Positions 1 to 12,379 of a DNA stretch of 64,000 nucleotides are shown piece after piece. The notes beneath the pieces are model-generated. The model saw only the letters and a list, made by a program, of their open reading frames with translations. It had not been told where the DNA came from and ran no database searches. Both the position numbers and the translations under genes were made by a program. Within the stretch, counting starts at the first letter, position 1. The number at the start of each line of letters is the position of its first letter. The stretch comes from Ascarosepion bandense (taxonomy: Eukaryota > Mollusca > Cephalopoda > Sepiida > Sepiidae): positions 391,001-455,000 of the forward strand of contig JBBBDQ010000309.1 in NCBI GenBank assembly GCA_037127315.1. The letters run 5' to 3'.

Positions 1-59
1 AATTATCAGACTAAGCTTCCCCAATAGAAAAAGCATAAGTTATATTTACATCCTTTTTA

Positions 60-1110
60 TCTAGGTACCTCCATAAAATCGCTGAAAAAACAGCATAGTC
101 AGAAGGGAAAAGGTCCCAAACTAAATAAAACAAAGTTCTATGGGCAAAAAGTTTATATTACCATTAAGAGGATAGAACAAAGCTTTTTTTAAATATTTTT
201 AAAATTTTTTAATTATTTCTAACACGTTCGAAATTGTTGTAGAAAGTCTTTTTTTATTACGTAAGCGCGATATCCAAATTGCCGCTATTTTCTTAAGTAA
301 ACAAGCGTAATTGTTACGCAATGCACTTTTTTTGTCCGTGAAAAACATATTAATTTGGAAATTCTTGCATAAATCAAATAATGGTTGGATTTTGATGAAA
401 ACTTCAGGACTTATTCCTAATTAACCGAAATCAATGTTGAAATAATTATTTTGTATAAAATATTGGTAAAAATATTTTTGTACATATGTTACCCCCCACC
501 AATTAATTTCCACAAATGCTTAAAAATTCGAATATTGTCCACAATAAGCCTAATATAATTAAATTCAGAAGTCATTGCTAATCAACAGTTTTTTTTTTCT
601 CCAATAGAGCCCCTTTTCTAAAAAATTGGTCCGAATTGCGAAAAATGCAATAATTATGCTAATTTCTATGTGGATAAACTTCTGATTGCTTTTATGAACA
701 ATATAAATTAAGCGTATCATAGTCGGAAAAGAAAAAAAAATTCAATGAATAATGAATTTTTACAAGAAATATTTTCATTTTTTTTAAATTTTTTAATTAT
801 ATTTAAAGTTTATTTATAAAATGTTTAAAATTATTGTTAAATTTCTTCCTCAACGTGTCCGGCTAGGTTATGTAATTAATGAATGAAGAAAATGTAAAAG
901 CTTAATACAAATGATTGAGCCAATGGATTTTTAAAATAATTAAAACATTTTAATTGTGTGCATTTTTACGGTTGGCCGTACGTGATATTTATCATTTATC
1001 ATTACGTGATTAAAGGGTTGTCTTCCCTTACATAAAAAAATTACATTCGTATAATTTTATCGCCTCCGACCTCACTACTTTAGCCTTGTTTATAACTTCC
1101 GGTTGTCATT
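60..1110. repeat. Diverged interspersed repeat, copy 1
   Basis: AT-rich noncoding DNA that aligns by eye, with many gaps, to 44,770-46,480. Shared blocks in the same order include a GTACCTCC block near 65, TTTCTAACACGTTCGAAATT near 216, a GGAAATTCTTGCA block near 357 and TCAATGAATAATGAA near 742. Two far-apart places sharing ordered blocks mark an old mobile-element family. No coding region was seen in it, so the class is unknown; it could be LTR sequence or a non-autonomous element. Confidence 0.6.
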
Positions 1111-1999
1111 ATGTCACTCGGCACTTGAGATAGCCGGCGTATATCGGATTACCTTAGCTAATAAAATGCTATAGCAAATATTTCAGAGAGTAAGCAAGTA
1201 CTTTGTTTGAAAAACAGATAAAGGTAAGATTTAACTTAAAAAATTGACTTCAATAACGTGTCAGCGACGTATATTTTATTTTTGCTAGATTTTTAAAACA
1301 GGAATGTGGCTACTGTTTAAAATCTGTCATCAATCAATAAAATGGCGGTACTTTTAAATTTTTTTTTTAATCTGAAATATTTTAGATTCCAATCAATACA
1401 ATTTCGCTTTAAAATACGCCAGTGTATTTTGTTTAATGGAATTACTAAATTTAATCTCTTGACTTTCAATTAAAACTAATTTTAAACCTAAAATATAACT
1501 TATTTATTTTAAAAATTTCATTTTAAAATCAGGAATCGAAAATTTATACTGAAAAGTGGATGTACCTATTTTTATCTGTGACTAATGATAAAATCAATCA
1601 AATAGTAGTGACCTGATCTTGAGTGTTTCTAGCTCTTGTTATAAAAATTGACTGCTGGAAGGCAGTTTAATTATAAAGAGATTAAATTTGAATACATCTT
1701 TACGACATTTTTGGCAACGTGTGAACAGGAAACGGCAGATCGACGAAACGAATACGAAACAAAACGAAAACGAGCAACAGCAGCAGCAACCGTCCGGCTT
1801 GCGTGGGTAATATATACAAATAATGTGCTTCGTGGATAAGGCAGATAAGAATAAAAGAACAAGAGAAATAACGGAACAAAGATGTGCTAATCTTCAGGAT
1901 CCCTAAAATCAAAAACGAAAGAAAAAAACTTCCAAAATGGATCGTATACATGGGAGAACTCTTCCATAACGAAAAAGGAAAACCTGCAATACACAAAAT
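1111..1999. other. No gene seen; TATA-like box and small hairpin
   Basis: No recognisable coding sequence. A TATAAAAA box lies at 1640-1647, followed within a few bases by a small hairpin (ACTGC, six-base loop, GCAGT at about 1651-1666). This could be the promoter end of an LTR or other element, but no partner LTR was found. The short ORFs overlapping on both strands look like chance. Confidence 0.35.
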
Positions 2000-3566
2000 G
2001 AACTTTTGGTTATATATCTCGCTCTCAAATACTTCCGACATCTACTGGAAGGCCGGAATTTCACCGTTTTGACCAACCACAAACCCTTGACAACTTCCCT
2101 GTCGAACAACTCGGACAAATATACAGCTCGCGAGATCAGACATCTAGACTATATCTCACAGTTCACGTCCGATATCCGGTATGTCAAAGAAAGAGACAAC
2201 ACTGTCGCTGATGCCCTATCCAGACTCTATGTCAACACTGTGGAAGACAGCCCACTCTGATAGCAGAGGCCCATGAATCCGACGCAACCCTCCCTGAAGT
2301 CCTAGCCAACACATCCCTGCAACTGAAAGAATTCCTGGCGCCTTTCAGCAACAAAATATTGTACTGCGATACAAAACTGGATCACCCCAGACCCTACATA
2401 CCTCCGGCATTCAGAAGGCAAATTTTCAATCACTTAAATGGATTGTCACATCCCAGCAAGCGCGCAACGGTCAAATTCATTGCCGATCGTTTTGTTTGGC
2501 CCAACATGAATACCGACATCCGTAACTGGGTATCAACGTGCCTTGAGTGCCAGAAATGCAAGGTACACAGGCACATTCAGCAAACCTGACGCACGTTTCA
2601 GCCACATCCACATCGACATAGTCAGACCTTTCCCAATGTGCCAGAGTTACCAGTACCTCCTCACAGTGGTTGACCGTTTCTCTAGGTGGCCAGTAGCACT
2701 ACCCATCAGAGATACATTGGCTAACACGGTAGCAAAGACCATTATTCAGGGGTGGATCACAATTTTTGGCAAACCCAGCATCATCACCACAGACCGCCGT
2801 GCGCAGTTCCAGTCCTCACTCTTTCGGGAATTCACTCAACTGCTTGGCGCCAAACATATCAAGACCACAGCCTACCATCCCTGTGCCAACGGCCTTGTGG
2901 AAAGGTTTCACCGAACAGTAAAGGTCCCTCTAACCACAAAACATCCCACCAGCAACTGGGTACACGAGCTACCTCTAATCCTTTTGTTAATCCGCAACTC
3001 ACTCAAAGAAGACTTAGGATGCACCCCAGCTGAAAGAGTCTTCGGTACAGCACTCTCTTTACCCGGCCAATATTTCGACGACACCATACCCAAGGGACTA
3101 CTGCAAGTCCCTTCACTCAGGAACTACGCCATAAAATGGCCTAACTGAAATACACACCACCCAGGCAACCATCACCAACTATGAACGTTCCACAACAACT
3201 TCAGGACTGCGAGTTCGTTTTTGTCCGAAATGACGCGGTAAAGAAACCACTAACACCAACATACCAGAGTCCCTTCAAAGTCTTAAAACTCGATCAATGG
3301 TGAGAAGCATCTCACCATTGTTGGAGGAAACCGGACGGACACATCTCTATTGACAGTCAAACCAGCATTTCTGGAAAAATCTCCACGGGAGACAGAACCC
3401 GTCTCAACATATCCAGAACCCCATCTGCCCCAACAACCACACAATCGCAACCGTCACAACCAGGGTCAGAGTCAATCCCAGAAGCACCCACCACTCCAAC
3501 CAGGCAGACCCGTCTAGGAAGGAAAGTCACCTTACCGAAAAAGTACAAGACATTCGTTTACTTCTA
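2000..3566 (+). pseudogene. Ty3/gypsy pol remnant: RNase H, integrase and C-terminal tail
   Basis: The remnant starts inside the RT/RNase H region (LLVIYLALKYFRHLLEG, then TNHKPL and VADALSR), so the 5' LTR, gag, protease and RT are missing. The integrase follows with an HHCC zinc finger (HLNGLSHPS near 2,424, CLECQKC near 2,540) and a D,D,E core: HIDIV near 2,610, TTDRR near 2,790 and GLVERFHR near 2,890. The tail (CEFVFVRNDAVKKPL near 3,205) resembles the region after the core in other Ty3 Pols. The reading frame breaks near 2,258, between 2,543 and 2,589, and near 3,140, and an in-frame stop lies near 3,300. It ends just before a purine tract and the LTR at 3,601, so it is the 3' end of a dead element and cannot make an integrase. 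Confidence 0.9.
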
Positions 3567-3924
3567 AATGATGATGATCAATTATCCTAGGAGAGGTCCT
3601 TGTCGCGGTGTGCCCGTTCACCACTCCTACTTTGTGTAAACAATCCCGGATACGCCTGTCGGCAGAGGACAGTCACGATCGACGTGTGCTAAAAATAGCA
3701 ACGACATTTTCAAACAAACAAAAAAACACAAAACAAAAACAAAAGACCTTTAATTTCGAACCGAAATTAATTTAAATATAGTCAACAAAAATCTTATACA
3801 ATTTTGACTGTAATTAATACGGCCTGAAATTAATTATAGTTATTTATTTGTTTAGCGGGCTCACTGTTGTTGCATAAACGTTTTTTTATGAATGCCAGCA
3901 ATTTCACAGCAATTGTTCTATCGG

Positions 3925-4330
3925 CCCGCAAGGCTTCGGCCTTTCGGATCCGAAATGACCAAATAAGACCAATTTAAGACCAGTTTAGACCGGTTTTGAA
4001 CCTATCCACCGCGGTGGATAGGTAATGTTTTGACCAGTACCTGGGCGTACGCGCTCAGGTTCCCCACATTAAAAAAGTGTCACATCTCTCTCAAGTGGAG
4101 GAGAAGAGTAAATATCCTCGGCCTGCAAGGCTTCGGCCTTCTGGGTCCGAAATGTCTGAATAAGACCAGTTTAGACCGGTTTTGAACCTATCCATCGCGG
4201 TGGATAGGTAATGTTTTGACCAGTACCTGGGCGTACGCGCTCAGGTGCGACACATTAAAAAAAGACCTTGTGTCACATCTCTCTCAAGTGGGAGAGAAGA
4301 GTGAATATATCTCTCGGCTAGAGGGGAGGC
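3925..4330 (+). repeat. Two tandem LTR units with palindrome
   Basis: Each unit reads: a GC-rich CAAGGCTTCGGCCTT block, a run of AAGACCAGTTT-type direct repeats, a palindrome with half-site CCTATCCACCG (4,001-4,022 perfect; 4,187-4,208 with one mismatch), TTTTGACCAGTACCTGGGCG, then a TCACATCTCTCTCAAGTGG block. The same unit occurs four times, inverted, at 35,788-36,610. Tandem blocks upstream of the polyadenylation signal in an LTR resemble U3 enhancer repeats; that role is inferred. Confidence 0.75.
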
Positions 4331-4384
4331 AAGGAGCTTCACTGCATCGCGACTTTGACGCGCCCACTCAAGCCGACCGAGCTT

Positions 4385-4575
4385 CCCAGCTCACTCCTGC
4401 AGTCTCCAGCGGCACCCAGCTGACTCCTGCAGTCTCCAGCGGCTTCCAGCTCACCCCTGCAGTCTCCAGCGGCATCCAGCTCACTCCTGCAGTTTCCAGC
4501 GGCACCCAGCTCACTCCTGCAGTCACCAGCAGCATCCAGCTCACTCTTGCAGTTTCCTGCAACTTCCAGCGACTC
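4385..4575 (+). repeat. 30-bp minisatellite, six units
   Basis: Six units of 30 bp built on CAGCTCACTCCTGCAG followed by a variable CCAGCGGC half. The period is a multiple of three, so one frame reads as a decapeptide repeat (QLTPAVSSGT and variants) inside a 179-codon ORF at 4,216-4,755. That ORF lies within the LTR and has no recognisable domain, so coding is doubtful. Confidence 0.85.
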
Positions 4576-4761
4576 CGGCAGCCACCAGCTACCTACTGCG
4601 GCCCACTGACGTCCGACGACCTGTTCCAGTACCCACTGATGTCCAGCGACCGGTCCCAGCGACCGGTTCCAGCGACCGGTTCCAGCGCCCGCCGACGTCC
4701 GGATCCCACTCCAGATACACGACCTCCATCAACTTACCATTCACCGTTCGCTTAAGAAAAC

Positions 4762-4767
4762 AATAAA
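4762..4767 (+). promoter_or_regulatory. LTR polyadenylation signal AATAAA
   Basis: AATAAA sits about 140 bp before the proposed LTR end and after the repeat arrays, where the R region of a + strand LTR would be. It supports the LTR orientation. Confidence 0.5.
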
Positions 4768-4909
4768 GGCCGATTTGCATCGTCTTTAACTGACCATCTG
4801 CATTTGTCATCCTTCTTTGCTGTTGCCGTCTCCTTTCTTTGCCTTTGTGTCTACTTTCTTAGTTGCATGGTCGATTGGCGCTCACACCTCTCGGCCCTAC
4901 CCCGCAACA

Positions 4910-6482
4910 ATATTTTAATCATTGTAATAGCGAAAGTTGCTTTTCAAATGCTAAGCAAGTATTTCATTAAAAGCCAAAAATATTTTGCTGAACTGTTATT
5001 TAACATAGGTCAAGAAAATAGAAACAAAAAGCACACAACAACTTGAGAAAAGGAAAAGACATATAATGAGAAAAGGGATTTGGGAGATTTTCAGACTCAG
5101 AGGGCATATTGAAAGCCAGCATATATATATTGAGGGCATATTGAAAGACACAAAATAACTCAACAGAATTAACTACTACAATATATTTTCGAGCATGTAT
5201 AGAAAAATAACTGCAATCAACCCGTGGGTTGAATCGAGTATTCGTTTTGAAATTAACTGAAAGAGACGTTAAGATGACCGTGGGATACAACGACTGAAAG
5301 TTTATGACGCTAAGAGCTAAGATGAGGAAACTAGTTCGAGCAAATCACTATATAATAAAGAAAGTACCTCATTATAGTAGTTGTTTCATCAACAGCAAAT
5401 GACAAAACTTGAAAAATTAAGTCTATTCTTTTTCTGCTGGTACTCAAAATAAAGAAATAATAATAATGATATAAAATAGCAAAATATCACTTAATGAAAA
5501 TAAAAATTGTCTCTAAAATCAGAATTTCTTTCTGAATTTCTCCTCTCTGTTTATTTATCAGTAAACATCAAACGTTATATTTTAAGCCTTGATGAAAAAG
5601 AACATTGAGAAAATCTACATGCCTCTCCGAAATATTTGAATATTTGTCTATACAGGTTTCCAGTTACGAAATTATTGAATATATTATTATTATATTCGAA
5701 TATATTATTAAGCGCAACAAAACGAAAATCAACGCCAATTTACATCCCAAATTTTGGTTAATATGAGTAGTTTTAATATTCCTGTACTCTGCATTTACAG
5801 CTTTTGAAAAGTATCTGTTCTGCTCTCTTCTTAGCTTAATCTAATCAGACATTACCGACATGGTGAAATGTGATCTGGAATAAAAATTGTAACTGTAGGT
5901 TTGTTCATATTAAACAATGATAAAGTAAGAATGAGTCAAAGTATGACAAAAGTCATCATTCCTCCATCAATTGGAGTTTTTTCAATCCATTTACGAGGTA
6001 AACAATTTTATCATCCTACAACCATTGCTTATTTATCGAGCACAAAAACAGAATAGGTGAGGAATGTGAATTGAATGCTAAACGTTTGATAACAATGGTT
6101 ATGTAACAATAACTTTTGGTGGGTAAATATAATAAAAATTAAGTCTTTAAGTTTTATGTCAGAATAGTAGGATCACAATGATGATACATGCCGTATGTCC
6201 TAAAATTGTGAATTTAAAACTATTTTAAAACAAAACTGTAGCAGTGTCGGCAAGTATAGATTTTCGCATTCAAGCTTTCAGTTATTGTACATAAATTTAA
6301 ACAAATTGCACTTGAATTTTAAATTTTTGTATGTAAGCTGATTTTTAGGGATTTGTTTTTCCATAGCACTCAGTTTTATTTGAGATGTTCATAGAAATTG
6401 ACACATGTCTGATATAAAGAAAGACCATATATTTAGTAAATGCTATTACATTCCGTTTATAGGGAAAAAAGTATCCACATTG

Positions 6483-6485
<3 letters not shown>
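4910..6485. other. No gene seen
   Basis: AT-rich DNA without a convincing ORF. It has a small direct repeat (GAGGGCATATTGAAAG, at about 5,100 and 5,135) and AT-rich runs near 5,680-5,710. Nothing else was recognised. Confidence 0.4.

Positions 6486-6538
<53 letters not shown>
6486..6538. repeat. (AG)n microsatellite
   Basis: Nearly pure GA dinucleotide tract with one GGG interruption. ORFs reading SLSLSL here are artefacts. Confidence 0.95.
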
Positions 6539-6539
<1 letters not shown>

Positions 6540-6575
6540 CAAACACATACACACATTTAAAAGGTTAAAAAGTTC

Positions 6576-6625
6576 CTAGTACCTGAAGAAGGCCAAGACG
6601 GCCGAAATGTCATGTTACTGTTTCT
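6576..6625 (+). other. CTGAAGA-GGCC-GAAAT motif, Penelope/ribozyme-like
   Basis: CTGAAGA, then a GGCC...GGCC self-pairing segment, then GAAAT. This CTGANGA-stem-GAAA layout is typical of Penelope-like element ends, some of which hold hammerhead ribozymes. No acceptable stem I and cleavage site could be drawn, so it is only a family-like motif. Confidence 0.35.
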
Positions 6626-6724
6626 TTCTTTTTAATTTTTATTAAGAATTTTTTTAACAGAATTTCTACTTCCGGTAACGTGTCAATGTTAAATTAAATT
6701 TGGATTGAAATAAACCAGTATAAT

Positions 6725-6950
6725 TGTTTACTGGTGGTGAAATTTGATCTAGGCATAAGATATGCCCGTTTAATTCGGAGTCATCAGAAGACAATGGGAA
6801 TGAACGAAACAATATTGTTGATAAAAGGATTTTGAAGTAGATTGAACATGGAAATGTATTTCGTTTACTAATGGTGAAATATGATTTGGCATAAGGTGAG
6901 TACCGTTTAATTTGGGTCATCGGAGAACGGTGGAAATGAACGAAAATAAT
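6725..6950 (+). repeat. Tandemly duplicated segment, period about 143 bp
   Basis: A block starting GGTGAAATTTGAT at about 6,737, with GGCATAAG, CCGTTTAATTCGG and TCATCAGA, recurs diverged from about 6,873. No coding content was recognised. The purpose and class are unknown. Confidence 0.6.
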
Positions 6951-7648
6951 TTTTTGCAAGTGAAAATGAAATAGCTCTTAGTAAGCAAAAGGACCTTTGA
7001 AGGTCACATGATTTTTGGCTGTAGGGGAAGTGCTGACGAGAGAGACCAGAACCGTGTGAGCGTACGGGTACCCACCCTCGCTGGAGTAAGGTTGCTGAAA
7101 ACTCGGAACAATCAACCACCTAACCGAAGACGTCTTTGTATGAAAAAGGAGAGTAAGATATATTTTATATTTTACTTGCATTTGGTCCTATTGTTTCAGA
7201 CGGAGGCTTGTTGCAGATTGTATTTGTTGTGCGATGACGACAAAAAGACAAGGAAGAGAAAGAAGATTATGAATGATTATGTGAAACTGATATTTTATGA
7301 AGAGGTCAGATTGTGTAGTTTCCGACAAGGAGATTTATGATTTGAAAAGTTTAAGCGCCGCCCCGAATTTGTTGCGGATTGTTGAAATTTGGTAGTCGCC
7401 CAAGGACTATGAGAAGTATCGTCGTTGTGGCTGCAGTGAAAAACCGCTGAGTATATGAAACTTGATGTTCTTCACCAGACCGGCAATATCAGAATTGCAT
7501 CAGCCGTGGTTTGTACCAGCATCTTTGCAAGAGACCGTGGTCCCAGCGTTTTATTTGCAAAGAATTGACTCTGTCAAAAGAGTCTGGAGTACATTGTTGA
7601 AAAGAGTTATATATCTGCTAAGAGGATTGAACAACAAGTGAACCATAC

Positions 7649-7652
<4 letters not shown>

Positions 7653-7724
<72 letters not shown>
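7653..7724. repeat. (CT)n microsatellite
   Basis: About 36 uninterrupted TC repeats. The DNA before it (6,951-7,652) has no recognisable gene. Confidence 0.97.
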
Positions 7725-7728
<4 letters not shown>

Positions 7729-7947
7729 GTGTGAGTTGTTATGCTAAAAAAACTTTTATTTTCTGTAACCTTTTTCTTTTTCTATTCTTTTCTTGTATAT
7801 AAAAGACATTAACAGTGCAACCATCGAACAGTTGTTTGTTCGGCTTTCTACGGACATTTTTTTCTTTCTATTTCTTTTTGCTGTATTCTAAATGTTTAAC
7901 ACCTGCTCCTCCAGCTGTGTCTACACCTTCAGTCGACCGTGAACGAA

Positions 7948-8475
7948 CAACAAGTTGCTAGTTTGTGTTGTCAGTGATATTTTTAATCTCTATCGGTATT
8001 GGGGTGAGATAGTGACCGTGTAGATGTGTATAGACGAGTTGGAACTTCTGTTTTTGGATCTAATAATCACAACGTGGGCAGAAAGCAGATTTAAACCAGT
8101 GAGCCGGTTGACTGACCTACGGATGCTCAGAGATCTACGGCCAACTCCTTGAGTTCGGTTAAGACCGAATAGACACCTCAACCGTAAGAAGAAGATGCCA
8201 GAGGTTGAGGGGCCAGGGTGGAAGAGTTAGGTCTGGTGTACCTTGACCGGAAGAGGCCCGTGAAATGGAATTGGTAGATATACGGTCCCGAGACCAGGAT
8301 AACCACCCGGGGATGGAAAGATGCCGTGATAACCAGGGGCTAGAGTGTTAAAACATATTGACTTCAATAAGTTGCCAGTTTGTGTTGTCAGTGATTTTTT
8401 AATCTCTATCTGTATTGGGGTGAGATAGTGACCGCGTAGATGTGTATAGACGAGTTGGGACTTCTGTGCTTGACT
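7948..8475 (+). repeat. Two direct repeats of about 95 bp flanking a 325-bp segment
   Basis: The block AAGTTGCTAGTTTGTGTTG ... ATCTCTATCGGTATTGGGGT ... ATAGACGAGTTGG (about 7,951-8,045) recurs near 8,370-8,465 with few changes. The segment between is GC-richer than its surroundings and has no recognised domain. Direct repeats around a compositionally distinct insert suggest a short non-autonomous element or an unequal duplication. Confidence 0.7.
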
Positions 8476-9715
8476 TACTACAACTTTAACCATGACTTTG
8501 TCAACATTAAACTGTACCTCTATAACTTGTAACATCAACACTACTATATTTTAAGTAATTCCTCGTATGTCATATGCCAGAAATAACCCAGTAAATATAC
8601 ACTGACGTCGTTGTTCACCATCCGATTTTACTGATCTAAAAATGTAATCCTGTTGAACCATAGCTTATGGTATGTTAACTTTCAATGAAACTTCAAACGT
8701 GGCGTGTTGTTTAATAGACGGCAAACCAGCTATCGAAATCGGAATACTCTGCTTGAATTGGTGTGAAAATTATAAAAAAGAAACTAATCTTTCCATCTAA
8801 TATTTAGTTTAATACTGCACTAACAAGCATACTGCATACCAACCAATAGAGATTCAAGATTGAGTTCGGAATGAAACAGTTGCATGAGAAATTTACTACA
8901 TAAATGAAAGGTGTATTTTTTGTTTGTTTTTTCAATACTAACTAATTCTAAAGAACTGTTGGAAAATAATTCAATTCAGAGAGAGAACAATTTTGGCGTA
9001 ACTGGGGATGAGTTAGTAATTTAAAAGAACAACAACCATATCCCCACATATGTTAACTACTTAACACCATGTACGGAAATACTTCAATAATTCGTTGGAA
9101 AACATCCACTAGATGAATTTGTGAATAAATTGTTGAATTTATAAAGTTACATTAAATATTACTCTTCACTTGATGTAAATCATTGGAAAAGTTAGGCTAA
9201 CTGAAACTTTGAAAATCAACAAGCCAGACTACTATATTATTGTTAATTCTATGCCATCTTCCACATATTACTCACTATACGAAGGCATATATAAGCAGAA
9301 ATCGAATTTCCGTCACAAACACAAAGTTTTTGTTAAGGGGCAGTTACAAAATAACTTGGAAAAATCCGCGCTCGAAACAATGACATCACATGGACTATGT
9401 GATTGTGCGTTGTCGATTAGAGTGTCACATCCATTAACTACTTCGGTACATGAGCAATTTAACTTTTCTTCTCTTTGCGTTCGATGAAGAACAACTGGCA
9501 CTTGAATAAAGTGCAAGCGATACAGTTCTTTGCTGACACAAGCAGCATTTATTGTTGGAAAAAATTAGCGGTGAAAGCAATATATAAAACTCTTTAAAAT
9601 ATTGTACGAGATAGTACGGATACGACAACCATTCAGGTTTATAACTGTCAATTAGCACGATGAGTAGAATACTTCTATGCTCTTATAAACTAAATGAACT
9701 CGTTCGATAGTTTGT
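8476..9715. other. No gene recognised; weak ORF at 9,209-9,487
   Basis: Mostly noncoding-looking AT-rich DNA. A 92-codon + ORF at 9,209-9,487 has no motif I recognise. It could be the degraded upstream part of the LINE that becomes recognisable at 9,716, or chance. Confidence 0.3.
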
Positions 9716-11375
9716 GAATGATCTCCGGACATTTCTTACCATCTGTTGTCTCGGTACCACACCCACTGTTGAAGAGCTAGACGCAGCAAGAGACGGCTTG
9801 CTGTCAAACAAAGCGTTCAGCATAGAACTTATCTCAGTTGCAACTAGCTTTGCACATATTCATCTGCAATGTTCGAATTCCTAAATGGAAAAAACGTTCT
9901 TATTTACAAATACAAAGGCTACATATTGTAGAATTTCTTGCTCTGCATTCCGTTGCTGGAAACGGAATGTACTGAGTTTTATTTGAATTCTCCTGCATGT
10001 TGTTGATGTCGCGTTACCAAAACCACAAAATGTTTTCGTCTTGGGGGAGGCATCGTAGGCATAATCTTTGCTGCCCATCTCATCCAGGAAAAATACTGCG
10101 AGAAAAGCCGTGATCTTTCCATCGCCTTCATTGATCTAACCAAGGTGTTTGGTACCCTCAACTTAGAGATCCTATGACAGATTCTACAGAATTTAAGATG
10201 TCTTCCATCTTTTGAGCGTATCATGGCATGTCTGTTCGCGTGTTGCACAATGTTTCAGAGTCGAAATTGTTCCCGTAACTGTTGAAGTCAATCAAGTTCG
10301 TGTACGGGTCCATGTGCTGTTTAACTTTGTCTTGATATCTGTAACACTGCACTCAAGGCATTCGATCCGACTAAAGAAAAACGAGTTTTTGTGATGTCTC
10401 GATGATGGAGACTTAATCAACTTCTGAAGCCTTAGACGTTGCCAAAGATTCTTACTGAACATGTCTTTGAGCTTACGTATGCACATGATAACGTTCTCGT
10501 CAGACATTCCCGTCCTTCAACGACAACTGGACTCCATGAGTGATGCTTCTAGTCATGATAAATTTAAGATTAATACTATGAAAAGCGAAATCATGCAGCA
10601 AACTATATCCCAACTTCACACGATTTTCATGCGGGGAATGTAAATCTCGGAAATGTAAGAATGTTCGCATATATTCGTTCTTTACTTGCTAAGATCTAAC
10701 AGAGAATATTCAGTGTTGTGTTCAACTTATCTCTGCAACATTTAAACGGATTTCCATATGCGTACTTCCTGAATAGTAATCTCGACAGTAAGACCAAGAT
10801 TACTGTTTACAAAGCAGTATGAGTTTCAACGCTGTTATAAAACTGTGAATCCTTGGTCAAATACTATCGCTATTTACGAATTCCTGAACGATTCCTGAAA
10901 AAAAATTTTTAGCTTACATGTTGAAATTCAGAAGCATTCACAGTCAACGACTACTGAAGCCATGCTTATCAATGAACAGCTACGCTATCTATATCTCTGA
11001 GCACCAACTCGATTAGAACTTATTCTTGTTTTTTTTTTGGGGGGGGGGGGTTGTTTTTGTTTTTTGTTTTTTTTTGCTTTTTTTTGTTTTGATTTTTCAA
11101 TATATTAGGTGAAAGTGGCTATTTTTGGTTAGTGCAAGGGATACAATGACCACATCAGTGCCATCATGAAAACTTGCAATTAGTCAATTAGAAAAGTATG
11201 CCGGTGATCGGGCCATTTGGCGATCTGTTTTTATAGACGTTGGAAGAAAAGTTGATTCAGCACATACAAATTCTTCCGTTACTGTCATCCAAAGTATTTT
11301 AAGGTTCCCTACTTACAGAAGAGTGTGGCGTTTCCGTGTGGGTCTAATCAACCAGATGAGAATGGATTCACCATA
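9716..11375 (+). pseudogene. Decayed LINE reverse transcriptase
   Basis: Pieces of one LINE reverse transcriptase run in order in shifting frames: PTVEELDAARDGLLSNK near 9,760 (linker before RT), an IYKYKG piece near 9,900, SIAFIDLTKVFGTLN near 10,115 (RT motif A; the usual AFD is changed), FELTYAHDNVLV near 10,470 (motif C, normally YADD), LDSMSDA near 10,525, DSKTKITVYKAV near 10,785 and LISLSTNS near 10,990. A C-terminal DRAIWRSV piece and a FRVGLINQ zinc-finger-like end lie at 11,190-11,360. A T/G-rich stretch (11,020-11,110) breaks it. Both catalytic motifs are lost, so it is inactive. Order and motifs fit an APE-type LINE common in invertebrates; the clade is not resolved. Confidence 0.8.
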
Positions 11376-12039
11376 AAAAGAATGGTCAACTTCGTCTGAA
11401 AAAATGTTTACAATGTTGATGACTCATGTCATTTCATCTGCAGTAACGTATACTTTTCTTTTAAAATTTCTATTTTGTGTTTTTGTTTTTGTTTTTTGTT
11501 TTTTGTTTTTTTTTGTTGTTGTTTTTCGTTTTTTTTGTTTTGTTTTGTTTTTTTCATCTTGCTTTGAGGTTTTCTGATCTAATGGTTTGTTTTTGTCAAA
11601 TTTTTAGAGTAATCTTTCTTTCAGGAATGTTTGTTGCTATGTACATCCGTGAATTCTAACGTTAGTAATTTTCTTTGGAGCTTTTTTAAAAGTATCTTTC
11701 TTTCCCTTAAATATTTTAAAATTTATTTTTCTTAATGATCAACAATTGTTTTACTATTATATTCTTTTCTTCATCACCATTAACTACACCAGAACATTCA
11801 CGTATGCACCAGATTTTTGTATTGGTTTTTAGTATTGATTTTTATTTAATAGTAAAATCTACTTTCATTATTTTGGAATATTCTTTTCTTTTTTTTTTTC
11901 TGCATTCTATATCACAATTTTATGAATCTACCTTCTTTAGATAGGATTTTTTCTTAACTTCTTCGTTGACAATTCTTCGCATATAGTTTTGTATTCCATT
12001 CGTCACACTTTTTATACTTCCAAAGAGTTTGTTGCTTAA
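11376..12039. other. No gene seen; T-rich low complexity
   Basis: T/G runs (11,470-11,560) and AT-rich DNA. Phe/Leu-rich ORFs here are products of poly-T composition. Confidence 0.4.
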
Positions 12040-12156
12040 TATATAAACATCAAGTAACAAACGCTTTGAAAGTTAACAAAAATAAATTTACATTACTAGA
12101 TAATGAAACAGCATTAACAATTCTCCCTATTATAGTAAAGGCCGTTGTGTATATGA

Positions 12157-12228
<72 letters not shown>

Positions 12229-12321
12229 GATTCATTGTTGTACGAATTTGGCTTGAGAAGTGGCTGGGGCGGCGAAATACAGTTTTACCAATGGGTTTGT
12301 AAAAATATCTAACTTTTGTTT

Positions 12322-12379
<58 letters not shown>

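Larger units (their letters stand above)
3601..4909 (+). repeat. Ty3-type 3' LTR, about 1.3 kb, with internal arrays
   Basis: It starts TGTCGCGG directly after the pol remnant and a purine-rich AGGAGAGG tract, and ends CCCCGCAACA. The ends are short inverted repeats (TGTCGCGG against TGTTGCGG). It holds two roughly 200-bp tandem units (3,925-4,330), a 30-bp minisatellite (4,385-4,575), a run of short ACCGGTTCC-type repeats near 4,650 and an AATAAA at 4,762. Order and polarity match the upstream pol. It is related in motif content to the inverse LTR at 34,843-36,970. The 5' LTR is absent, so a target duplication cannot be checked and the right end is inferred only from the CA terminus. Confidence 0.7.

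Noticed and set aside
3925..4330. CRISPR-like repeat array
   Set aside because: Only two long tandem units with no regular spacers, in a retroelement LTR in eukaryotic DNA.
6576..6625. A third complete hammerhead ribozyme
   Set aside because: CTGAAGA and GAAA are present, but neither stem I nor an allowed cleavage triplet can be formed.
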